A DNA stretch of 44,504 nt from Acidobacteriota bacterium. GTDB taxonomy: Bacteria; Acidobacteriota; Terriglobia; Terriglobales; Acidobacteriaceae. The notes beneath the pieces are model-generated. The model saw nothing but the letters and a program-made list of their open reading frames with translations, searched no databases and was not told the DNA's origin. The translations under genes were made by a program, and so were the position numbers. Below are positions 9,299 to 15,927 of this stretch, in pieces. Numbering within the stretch: position 1 is the first letter of the stretch; each line of letters begins with the position of its first letter. The stretch is from contig JAJYSL010000012.1 of NCBI GenBank assembly GCA_021793595.1, positions 1 to 44,504 on the forward strand, read 5' to 3'.

Positions 9299-9844
9299 AT
9301 GCAAGCGCAGTGTCACTCCACGATTCGATCCTCCGAAGCGCAGAGCCTCGCACGCGGAAGCGTCGGAATTTTGCTGCTGCTGCTTTGGCTTCCCGCCGCC
9401 CATGCCACATCCATACCGCATCCCCACCCGCAGCCCAGGCAGATCGTCCACATCATTGAGAAGCTGGAACGGATGTGGCAGCAGGCAGAGTTGACCGGCA
9501 ATACGGCCACTATGGCCAACATGCTTTCTGAGGATTACCTGGGGATTTACGGGGACGGCACACTGGCGACCAAGGCAGAAACCATTGACAGCTTCAAAAA
9601 GGGAAAGACAAAATTCAGCCACATCCATACGTGGGATCGCAAGATTCGCGTGTTTGGCAGCACAGCCGTCGTGGTATCGAAGGCGCGCGTCACCGGGGAG
9701 CACGAGGGAGAAAGTCTCAGCGGTTACTATCGCTACACGCGCGTGTATCACCGTCGCAATGGGGTGTGGCGCATCGTCAGCTTCGAAGCCAGCGCCAGCC
9801 GCCCTCCCAAGCAAGGTCCACACGCAACGCCGGACACAAAATAG
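9299..9844 (+). CDS. secreted SnoaL/NTF2-like (DUF4440-type) protein
   Basis: 181 residues. A hydrophobic stretch (VGILLLLLWLPAAHA) at about residues 22-36 reads as a signal peptide with a rather long n-region; an internal start cannot be excluded. The mature part is an NTF2-like cone fold: helix IVHIIEKLERMWQQAELTG, then MLSEDYLGIYGDGTLATKAE, then strands VFGSTAVVVSKARV, GYYRYTRVYHRRNGVWRIVSF. This matches the DUF4440/SnoaL_3 pattern, usually annotated as a nuclear transport factor 2 family protein. Ligand and role are unknown. It is convergent with the HIT gene at 9907, with a weak hairpin (CCTCCG/CGGAGG) between them. Confidence 0.8.
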   Translation: MQAQCHSTIRSSEAQSLARGSVGILLLLLWLPAAHATSIPHPHPQPRQIVHIIEKLERMWQQAELTGNTATMANMLSEDYLGIYGDGTLATKAETIDSFKKGKTKFSHIHTWDRKIRVFGSTAVVVSKARVTGEHEGESLSGYYRYTRVYHRRNGVWRIVSFEASASRPPKQGPHATPDTK

Positions 9845-9906
9845 GTGCCGACGACTGCTCCGGTGCCGACGGCTCCTCCGCAATGATGTGACGGAGGTTG
9901 GCGCAT

Positions 9907-10479
9907 TTAGCACGGCCCTTCTAGCAACGCAGCGTGCAGACGCTCCCAGGTAATCTCTAGAGGCTCCGGTAATACCCGAGTCTCGCCAACCACCGTCATA
10001 AAATTTGTGTCCCCCGACCATCGTGGCAGCATGTGCATGTGCAGGTGGCCAGTCACTCCGGCGCCGGCGGCCTTCCCAAGGTTCATGCCGAGATTGATGC
10101 CTTCGGGGCGATAGATTTTTCTTAAGGTCCGCTCCAGTTGCTGCGCCATCGCCATCATCTCCTGCGCTTCTGCGGCTTCCAGCTTGCCCAGTTCCGCGGT
10201 ATGAGCATACGGCAGAATCATGACGTGGCCGGAGTTATACGGGAAGGCGTTCAGGCAGATAAAGCATCGCTCGCCGCGCGCCACAATGTTCGCAGCATGA
10301 TCGGCCTGGGAGGTTGGCAGGCCGTTTGCCACCGCATGCGCGGAGGCCGCCAGCAAATTGCAGAAGACACAACCGGTATCTCCGGGCCACGCAGCCAGTT
10401 CCGATGGCACGCCCTGCCGGGTGGCCGTGTCCACGGTACTGACATAGCGATAGCGCCAGGGAGTCCACAAGATATCCAT
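9907..10479 (-). CDS. HIT domain protein (Ap4A phosphorylase-like subtype)
   Basis: 190 residues starting at MDILWTPWRYRYV, the conserved beginning of this subtype; the frame is open further upstream but without family similarity. A zinc-ribbon-like CVFC at residues 37-40 precedes CFICLNAFPYNSGHVMILPY. The histidine triad is GHLHMHMLPRW, followed by NFMTVVGETRVLPE. Actinobacterial and acidobacterial relatives are annotated as diadenosine tetraphosphate phosphorylases or HIT proteins. It differs from the short HinT-like protein at the start of the window. It probably splits dinucleoside polyphosphates in the cytoplasm; this is family inference only. Confidence 0.92.
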   Translation of the reverse strand: MDILWTPWRYRYVSTVDTATRQGVPSELAAWPGDTGCVFCNLLAASAHAVANGLPTSQADHAANIVARGERCFICLNAFPYNSGHVMILPYAHTAELGKLEAAEAQEMMAMAQQLERTLRKIYRPEGINLGMNLGKAAGAGVTGHLHMHMLPRWSGDTNFMTVVGETRVLPEPLEITWERLHAALLEGPC

Positions 10480-10691
10480 ATGGGGAAGTATAGTCGGGTG
10501 CGGCGAACGGGAGAGAAACTGGACTCGTGCGTCGCTATGAACCTTCATGAAAATAATGCGGTGGAGAAAAAACGGCCGGACGCAGAAGACCATTACTTCC
10601 AACTATAAGAAGAGATGACGCTCTGCTACGCGGATGATCGCTACTGCCCCCGAGACTAACCGACGTCAACATCTGCGATTCGCGCTGCCTT

Positions 10692-11004
10692 ATGAACTGG
10701 CTCTATCACACCATTCGGCACGCGCTATTGCATTGGGGATATCTGGAGGTCGTGGGTTGCCTGCTTGCGGAAAACGCGGGCCTGCCGCTCCCAGGCGAGA
10801 CAGCACTGATGTTTGTCAGTTCTGGCGCACCAAAGTTCTCAACTACAGATCGGATGGGCGATTGCGGCCGGGATCGACGACAATACAGGCCATTTGATGA
10901 AGGTGGACGGGGCCGTGATCGGATACATACTGTGGCGGCGCCAGAAAAAGCGCATGCGTGAAGAACGCGAAAAGAATCAAAGCCCCGAAAGCGCTCAGAC
11001 GTGA
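10692..11004 (+). pseudogene. decayed DedA-family membrane protein gene
   Basis: The frame from 10692 starts WLYHTIRHALLHWGYLEVVGCLLAENAGLPLPGETALMF, the classic DedA N-terminus (LLENAGLPLPGET). It then loses similarity near 10820. A second frame picks up with AHQSSQLQIGWAIAAGIDDNTGH, matching the next DedA helix and GDN-type motif. It then jumps straight to AVIGYILWRRQKKR, the usual end of DedA proteins. So there is a frameshift near 10820-10830 and an internal deletion of roughly 100 codons. DedA proteins are membrane proteins linked to undecaprenyl-phosphate or phosphatidylethanolamine flipping. The remnant's stop overlaps the end of the convergent MDR gene by ten bases. A functional product is unlikely. 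Confidence 0.7.
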
Positions 11005-12005
11005 ATCACAAGCTTGCCGATGTGGGTATCTCCGGGTTCGAGCAGGGAGATAAAGGCATCGAGAGCTTTTTCAATGCCATCAATGATTGTTTCCTGGTGC
11101 AGAACCTTGCCGGCACGCAGCAGCGGAATCATTTCCGCCAGAAATGCGGGCATGCGGTGAAGATGGTCGGCAACCAATAGCCCCTGCATCCGCAGACGGA
11201 GAATGATCACCTGATGCAGATTGGTTGGACCTGGCGAGGGTGCGTTGTATCCCGCGATAGCGCCGCACATCACGATGCGGCCGTGATTCCGCATGGAAGC
11301 GAGGGCCGATTCCAACTGCGGACCGGCGGTGTTGTCGAAGTACACGTGCAGACCATCCGGCGCAGCGGATTCCAACTGCCGCAGCGGATCCTGCTCGCGA
11401 TAGTTGAAGGCGTAGTCAACATGCAACTGCTTTTTCAGAAAGGCGACCTTGGCTGCCGAACCGGCACTGGCGATGACCTGACAACCCTGCAATTTTGCCA
11501 GTTGGCAGGCTACGTTGCCCACGGCGCCACCCGCGGCGGAGATAAAGACTGTTTCCCTTTCTTTGATTTTGGCAATGTCATTGAGGCCGACCCATGCCGT
11601 TAGGCCAGTGGCCCCCAAAACCCCCAGGTAGGCAGAAGGAGGCGCAACGGTCGCATCGATCTTCCGCAACTGCGACGACTGGGCGGTGTAGTAATCGCGC
11701 CAACCGCAGAAACTCAATACCCAGGTACTGGGACGGAAAGCGGCGTCGCGCGATTGCACCACCTGTCCTACGGCGGCGCCATCCAGAGCTTTGCCGACAA
11801 CGAAGGGCATAATGTAGGACTTGCCCTCATTCATGCGGCCGCGCATATAGGGATCGATGGAGAAAAAAGAATTTCGGACGAGAACTTCTCCCGGTTGCAA
11901 CTCAGGCAGTTCTACGGTTGTGAGCGCAAAATTTTCCCGCGATGGCTCCCCCTGCGGACGAGAGACGAGACGTATTTCCTTTGCCTGAATGTTCATGTTC
12001 GGCAT
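10995..12005 (-). CDS. NADP-dependent MDR-family oxidoreductase (CurA / leukotriene B4 dehydrogenase type)
   Basis: 336 residues from ATG 12005, which has AAGGGT about eight bases upstream. An alternative ATG is three codons on. The N-terminal GroES-like part has VELPELQPGEVLVRNSFFSIDPYMRGRM. The nucleotide-binding part has TAWVGLNDIAKIKERETVFISAAGGAVGNVACQLAKLQGCQVIASAGSAAKVAFL, with the zinc-free MDR glycine-rich loop AAGGAVG, and later YFDNTAGPQLESALASM. The absence of structural-zinc cysteines agrees with this branch. Such enzymes reduce alpha,beta-unsaturated ketones and aldehydes with NADPH and often protect against reactive carbonyls. The gene is apparently monocistronic. Confidence 0.92.
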   Translation of the reverse strand: MPNMNIQAKEIRLVSRPQGEPSRENFALTTVELPELQPGEVLVRNSFFSIDPYMRGRMNEGKSYIMPFVVGKALDGAAVGQVVQSRDAAFRPSTWVLSFCGWRDYYTAQSSQLRKIDATVAPPSAYLGVLGATGLTAWVGLNDIAKIKERETVFISAAGGAVGNVACQLAKLQGCQVIASAGSAAKVAFLKKQLHVDYAFNYREQDPLRQLESAAPDGLHVYFDNTAGPQLESALASMRNHGRIVMCGAIAGYNAPSPGPTNLHQVIILRLRMQGLLVADHLHRMPAFLAEMIPLLRAGKVLHQETIIDGIEKALDAFISLLEPGDTHIGKLVIHV

Positions 12006-12476
12006 GTAAAGTACCCTTGGATGCGATGACCGCGGACATGAATCGGATTCGCGGCGATGCTTTTCTTCTATTACCGCATTATCCGCTGTTCGCCATGGCC
12101 ATGGCCATGGAAACCGTGAAAGCAAAGTCTCGCATGAGGTGGAATGAATTGCCTGAGTGGTGCGTCTGCTCGCTGTTGTACCGATGAGATTTCTCCCATT
12201 TTTCCCACGAGCCGTCTAACTTTGGAGCATTTTCTGAAGTCACTGCACGCCTTGCACGCTGAAAGAATCAACGTGCGGTTGCCCTCCACGACGATTTTGT
12301 TCGTGAAATTGGGCGTTGACGTTGAATGATGTGAGGACATGGGATGAGAGTTTCTGGAAGCGGATCGCCCCTTTGTAACATCTCTGAAACACGCGGTTGT
12401 GGACATGTCTGTGATGCGAATCACGCGTAATGGCGCAAATTTTCTTTCAAGATCGATGGATGCAGTGCAGTTCTCG
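12006..12476. other. gap between the MDR gene and the rpsA promoter
   Basis: No supported gene. A 174-codon minus-strand frame at 12071-12595 and short plus-strand frames carry no recognisable motif and overlap the promoter region. A GGCCAT-rich stretch around 12095-12110 contains two CCATGG sites in tandem but no longer repeat. Confidence 0.55.
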
Positions 12477-12506
12477 TTGACACTGTTTTCCACCGGTTGA
12501 TATAGT
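12477..12506 (+). promoter_or_regulatory. sigma70-type promoter for rpsA
   Basis: TTGACA at 12477-12482 and TATAGT at 12501-12506 are separated by 18 bases, giving six of six and five of six matches to the housekeeping consensus. The predicted start of transcription is near 12513, about 340 bases before rpsA. No closer promoter was seen, so this is probably the main rpsA promoter. Confidence 0.65.
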
Positions 12507-12512
12507 TTGAAT

Positions 12513-12850
12513 TGGGAGCGAAGCGGCCTAGGACTCACGCGCTCCGTTTCCCAATCCAGGGTTCCTTTTCTTCCCCGGCTCAAAATCTCGATCATGCCTG
12601 TGTTTCAGGTACCACCCATGGAGTCGTTTTCTGACTTTCAGGTGATTGCACTGCTGACAGCGTTTCGAGCCAATGGCGAGAGAGAATAGCCCCAGATTTC
12701 ATGTCCGGCTGAGATGCCATTTCAACAGCCAGTCGCCTCGGCGACCACAGTCGGCTTGATGGGATGATTTTCGGTTTCCCCAGGGAAACCGGCGGTTGCC
12801 CGATACGACGCGCCGGTCGCGCCGTATGAGTCCGGAGTCCCCTAAGTCTT
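12513..12850 (+). promoter_or_regulatory. long structured rpsA leader
   Basis: The predicted untranslated leader of about 340 bases contains at least two clean hairpins. One has 5-bp arms GTCGC/GCGAC with a CTCG loop (12732-12745). The other has 8-bp arms CGGTTTCC/GGAAACCG with a four-base loop (12772-12791), some 60 bases before the start. No strong Shine-Dalgarno stands before ATG 12851. In Escherichia coli rpsA is controlled by its own product through a structured leader without a good SD; similar control here is an inference. Confidence 0.45.
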
Positions 12851-14860
12851 ATGGTAGACGTCCTCAATCCCGAACACACTGCGAGCAAAACCCTGAACAC
12901 TACATTGGAAGCCAACGAAGTCACAACCCTCGAGACGCAAAACCAAGCGCCTGAAAACAACCACCACGTTTCTGCTGTGGCAGAAACCCAACCAGCTGAG
13001 CCTAATCCCCAGACATCTGAGCCGGCAATCCACGCCGAAATCCCGGCGCCAGCGAGTGAGCCGGAAGCGGCTTCACCCCAGGCCGCGGAAGCGCACGATG
13101 CCTCTTCCCATGAGGAAGAGATGGACTTTGGCGCCTTGCTGGAGTCTTTTGAGCACGAGCAGGCGGCCCAGGAAGCCGCACAGGCCGTCGATGGCAATGT
13201 CGTCACCGGCACCGTGATCAAACTGACCGACAAGCATGTCGTGGTCGACGTGGGTCTGAAATCCGAGGGCTTGATTCCGATCGAGCAGGTGCTGGACCAC
13301 ACTGGCCAGCCAAAACTGCAAGCGGGCCAAACGATCGAAGTGGTCGTTGAACATGAAGAACCCTCCGGCGTCTACTTACTGAGCTATGACAAGGCGCTGC
13401 GCCACCGCGTGTGGGACACGATTGAGAAAGCTGCGAACGACAAGACTCCTGTAAGCGGCATCGTTGTGAGCCGTGTCAAGGGCGGCCTGACGGTCGACAT
13501 TGGCATCAAGGCATTTCTGCCGGGTTCACAGGTCGAGATTCGGCCAGTCCGCAATCTGGAATCCTACATTGGCCAGACGATTGACGTTCGGGTCATCAAG
13601 CTGAACAAGAAGCGCGGCAACGTGGTGGTTTCGCGCAAGGAGTTGCTGGAGAGCGAAGCCTCGCTGAAGCGGTCGCTGACGCTGGACCATCTGGAAGAAG
13701 GAACGATCCTGACCGGGACGGTAAAAAATCTTACTGAGTATGGAGCGTTCGTCGACCTGGGCGGCATCGATGGACTGCTGCATGTGACCGACATGTCGTG
13801 GGGCCGTTTGACGCATCCTCGCGACCTGGTGAACGTCGGCGATGAGATTCAGGTGAAGGTGTTGAAATTCGATCGCGAGAAGCAGCGCATTTCGCTCGGA
13901 TTCAAACAGCTGACGCCGGATCCATGGCTCGACGTTGCGGAACGCTATCCGATTGGCGCGCGCGTGCGTGGCCGTATTTTGAGTGTGACCGACTACGGTG
14001 CGTTCGTGGAACTGGAACAAGGCATTGAAGGCCTGGTTCACGTTTCCGAAATGACGTGGTCGAAACGCATGAAGCATCCGACCAAGCTGGTGAAGCCGGG
14101 CGATGAGATCGAGACCATCATTCTGAATGTGAATCCGGCGGATCGCCGCATTTCACTCGGCATGAAGCAGCTGCTCGAAAATCCGTGGGAGCATCTTTCC
14201 GAGCGCTACACGACCGGCAGCGTGGTCGAAGGGCGCGTGCGGAACCTGACCGAGTTTGGCGCCTTCATTGAGATTGAAGATGGAATTGACGGCCTGGTTC
14301 ACGTCAGCAATATGAGCTGGACCAAGCGCATCAAGCACCCGTCTGAGGTGGTGAAGAAAGGCGACAAGGTCAAGGCCGTTGTGCTGGGAATTGAAGCGGA
14401 ACATCGCCGTCTGTCGCTAGGTATCAAGCAGCTACAGCCGGACGTGTGGGAGTCGTTCTTTGCGCAACATCAGGTGAACGATGTGGTGCATGGCAAGGTA
14501 CTCCGTATGGCACAGTTCGGCGCGTTTGTGGAGTTGGCGGACGGAGTCGAAGGTCTGTGTCACGTATCGGAGGCCACCGACCTGCATGGTGTTCCGATCA
14601 AGCTGGATGTCGACCAGGAGCATGACTTCAAAATCATCAAGATGAACGCCGAAGAGAAGAAGATCGGCCTGAGCCTTCGCGCCGTTGGCGATGAAGCGAC
14701 ACGTGCAGATGTGGAGCAATACAAAGCGCCACATGCGAAGGAGCATGGACACGGGCATTCGCCTTCCGGCGGTTCGCGCGAATCTTCCTCCTCGCAATCT
14801 TCCTCGTCCACCACTCTGGGCGATCTGATCAACTGGAAGAAGCGCGAGCGCGAAGAATAG
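12851..14860 (+). CDS. rpsA: 30S ribosomal protein S1
   Basis: 669 residues, longer than the 557 of E. coli because of an acidic, Ala/Pro/Glu-rich N-terminal extension of about 110 residues. Six S1 (OB-fold) repeats follow at roughly 114-182, 200-270, 285-357, 370-442, 455-530 and 545-615. Repeats 3 to 5 are the most alike, each with LTEYGAFV/VTDYGAFV/LTEFGAFI and GLxHV(T/S)xMSW. The C-terminus is His/Gly/Ser-rich and ends in a basic KKREREE. S1 binds mRNA and docks it on the 30S subunit. The first two, more divergent repeats are the expected ribosome-docking ones. A strong promoter lies upstream and a hairpin terminator directly downstream. A 236-codon frame on the opposite strand at its 5' end is a shadow. 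Confidence 0.97.
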   Translation: MVDVLNPEHTASKTLNTTLEANEVTTLETQNQAPENNHHVSAVAETQPAEPNPQTSEPAIHAEIPAPASEPEAASPQAAEAHDASSHEEEMDFGALLESFEHEQAAQEAAQAVDGNVVTGTVIKLTDKHVVVDVGLKSEGLIPIEQVLDHTGQPKLQAGQTIEVVVEHEEPSGVYLLSYDKALRHRVWDTIEKAANDKTPVSGIVVSRVKGGLTVDIGIKAFLPGSQVEIRPVRNLESYIGQTIDVRVIKLNKKRGNVVVSRKELLESEASLKRSLTLDHLEEGTILTGTVKNLTEYGAFVDLGGIDGLLHVTDMSWGRLTHPRDLVNVGDEIQVKVLKFDREKQRISLGFKQLTPDPWLDVAERYPIGARVRGRILSVTDYGAFVELEQGIEGLVHVSEMTWSKRMKHPTKLVKPGDEIETIILNVNPADRRISLGMKQLLENPWEHLSERYTTGSVVEGRVRNLTEFGAFIEIEDGIDGLVHVSNMSWTKRIKHPSEVVKKGDKVKAVVLGIEAEHRRLSLGIKQLQPDVWESFFAQHQVNDVVHGKVLRMAQFGAFVELADGVEGLCHVSEATDLHGVPIKLDVDQEHDFKIIKMNAEEKKIGLSLRAVGDEATRADVEQYKAPHAKEHGHGHSPSGGSRESSSSQSSSSTTLGDLINWKKREREE

Positions 14861-14866
14861 TCGTAC

Positions 14867-14917
14867 CCACAAAGAAAAAGCGCTGAATGCCTGGCATTCA
14901 GCGCTTTTTCTTTGTGG
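14867..14917. terminator. perfect-hairpin bidirectional terminator
   Basis: Two exact 25-base arms (14867-14891 and 14893-14917) flank a single base. The GC core GCGCTGAATGCC is flanked by AAAGAAAAAG on the left and CTTTTTCTTT on the right. Transcripts from either side therefore end the stem with a U-rich stretch. It lies 6 bases after the rpsA stop and 23 bases after the stop of the convergent gene at 14941, so it can serve both. Confidence 0.85.
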
Positions 14918-14940
14918 CAGAGATTGTTGAGTGAGTGGAT

Positions 14941-15333
14941 CTACTTGCCGGTGTCAATCCGGATGATGACGCGAAAGACAGCCCGATCGTCGAAGGAACT
15001 CAGGATCTTCGGCTTGCTGGTCTTCCCATCCACCTTCGCCCAAAGCTTGTAATCGTCATGGGGAGACAGCTGCTCAAAGCGATACGCTCCATCTTCCTGC
15101 GTGATGTAACTCTCCACCGTCAGGGTGTGCTGGTTGCTTAGATACACAATCGCACTGCGAATAGGCACATCGTTCTGATTCACGACACGGCCCTGGACAG
15201 AGCGCTGCGTGGTCTGAGCGGCCACCGGTTCTGTGTTGCCAGAAATTCCTAGGAGGCAGGCGACAAAGAGAAAAAGAACTGCAATCGTCAGTCCACGTCT
15301 TTTACCGGAGCACCCGGCATCCATACTATTCAT
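14941..15333 (-). CDS. secreted carboxypeptidase-regulatory-like domain protein
   Basis: 130 residues. A signal peptide (KRRGLTIAVLFLFVACLLGISG, cleavage near VAA-Q at about residue 40) is followed by one Cna-B/transthyretin-like beta-sandwich: QRSVQGRVVNQNDVPIRSAIVYLSNQHTLTVESYITQEDGAYRFEQLSPHDDYKLWAKVDGKTS. The GxVxxxxxxPixxAxVxL and DGxYxFxxL patterns are those of the carboxypeptidase regulatory-like family. In Acidobacteriota this module usually heads large TonB-dependent proteins; here it stands alone. Start ATG 15333 has AGGTGCGG upstream. The gene begins 15 bases after the LysW-like gene and is probably co-transcribed with it. Function unknown. Confidence 0.85.
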   Translation of the reverse strand: MNSMDAGCSGKRRGLTIAVLFLFVACLLGISGNTEPVAAQTTQRSVQGRVVNQNDVPIRSAIVYLSNQHTLTVESYITQEDGAYRFEQLSPHDDYKLWAKVDGKTSKPKILSSFDDRAVFRVIIRIDTGK

Positions 15334-15348
15334 TCAATCCGCACCTGT

Positions 15349-15543
15349 TTATTCTTCCTCTTCGTCATGAAAAACGATTGCGCTTTCGTCGTATCCGGAC
15401 TCTTCCACTTTAACCAATTCCACCGGATCCGTGTTGACGACTTCATACTCCGCACCGCACTCTTCGCAGAGAACGACTTCGCCTTCTTCCACTTCGTCTT
15501 CTGCGAAGGTCAAGGTGTTTTCACATTCAGGGCAAACTTGCAT
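15349..15543 (-). CDS. LysW-like acidic zinc-ribbon protein
   Basis: 64 residues from ATG 15543, which has GAAGGAG five bases upstream. An in-frame TTG at 15567 would add eight residues. The protein begins MQVCPECENTL and has a second pair in VVLCEECGAEYEVV, so four cysteines (4, 7, 26, 29) form a zinc ribbon. This is followed by NTDPVELVKVEE, as in LysW (family pattern CPxC...CxxCGxxxEVVxxDPxEL). It is extremely acidic and ends in EEEE; LysW/ArgW carriers end in Glu, on which lysine or arginine intermediates are built. The canonical EDWGE ending is missing and no lysX/argX-like ligase is in the window. Amino-group carrier function is thus only a possibility. It may instead be a small zinc-ribbon protein of other use. 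Confidence 0.75.
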   Translation of the reverse strand: MQVCPECENTLTFAEDEVEEGEVVLCEECGAEYEVVNTDPVELVKVEESGYDESAIVFHDEEEE

Positions 15544-15563
15544 GACCGCTCCTTCAGCGTCGC

Positions 15564-15578
15564 TCAATGTTGGTTCAT
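15564..15578 (-). other. four-codon upstream ORF before the LysW-like gene
   Basis: ATG at 15578 is preceded by a perfect Shine-Dalgarno GGAGGTG with seven bases between GGAGG and the ATG, the best ribosome site of the region. It encodes only Met-Asn-Gln-His before TGA at 15566-15564. The TGA overlaps the TTG (15567) that opens the downstream frame. It could be a leader peptide with translational coupling. Alternatively, a base error could have broken a longer N-terminus of the LysW-like protein. Confidence 0.4.
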
Positions 15579-15580
15579 TT

Positions 15581-15602
15581 TTACACCTCCGCGGAGGTGT
15601 AA
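15581..15602. promoter_or_regulatory. 22-bp perfect palindrome at the predicted transcription start
   Basis: The left arm TTACACCTCCG is followed exactly by its reverse complement, with no spacer. It lies about seven bases downstream of the predicted -10 box, so it would form the first bases of the transcript. It contains the GGAGGTG ribosome site of the short upstream ORF. It could be an operator for a dimeric repressor, or an RNA hairpin hiding the SD by pairing CCTCC with GGAGG. Confidence 0.55.
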
Positions 15603-15609
15603 CGAAGCT

Positions 15610-15637
15610 AGTTTAAGGAAATCGTTGCGTACGTCAA
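15610..15637 (-). promoter_or_regulatory. candidate promoter of the LysW-like / beta-sandwich operon
   Basis: On the minus strand, TTGACG (15637-15632) and TAAACT (15615-15610) are separated by 16 bases: five of six and four of six consensus matches. Spacing to the palindrome and to the upstream ORF is suitable for a short leader. Confidence 0.45.
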
Positions 15638-15927
15638 GTAGGAAACGATTCCATCAACATCTTTATTTTTCGATTCTCTCGCGCAGGGCCTCCATTAAGA
15701 ATACCGGAATGCCGGGGGAGGAACTGCGGTTGAAAACCTTCCCTATGTTGACGTAGAGACGGGCCCCAGGGTTACCCGAGGAAAACCAGAATTTTTTCCC
15801 TCTGAAATGGAGGCGGCACCGTGGGGCCGCCGCCCTTGCCCAGTTTTCGGGGCAGTTGTCCGGTGTCAGACACAAATCGAACGGGATGGCTAGCGCTGCG
15901 GCGCGGCTGGTCGTAGGCTTGTAATGT
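15638..15927. other. intergenic region before the rhomboid-like gene
   Basis: No gene is supported. A GGCGGC/GCCGCC hairpin with a short loop lies at about 15811-15831 without a following U-tract. No convincing promoter or ribosome site for the rhomboid-like gene is visible. Confidence 0.5.

Noticed and set aside
9845..9906. CCTCCG/CGGAGG hairpin and a short GGTGCCGACG repeat between convergent genes
   Set aside because: Short stem without U-tract; the repeat is a single imperfect duplication.
9251..10021. 256-codon minus-strand frame across the NTF2-like gene
   Set aside because: Shadow of the SnoaL/DUF4440-like gene; low similarity to any known fold and overlaps the HIT gene in another frame.
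12071..12595. 174-codon minus-strand frame upstream of rpsA
   Set aside because: No motif, no ribosome site seen, and it overlaps the near-consensus rpsA promoter.
12592..13302. 236-codon minus-strand frame covering the start of rpsA
   Set aside because: It lies opposite the well-supported S1 N-terminal region, is Ser/Ala-rich from reverse reading of its biased codons, and has no recognisable domain.
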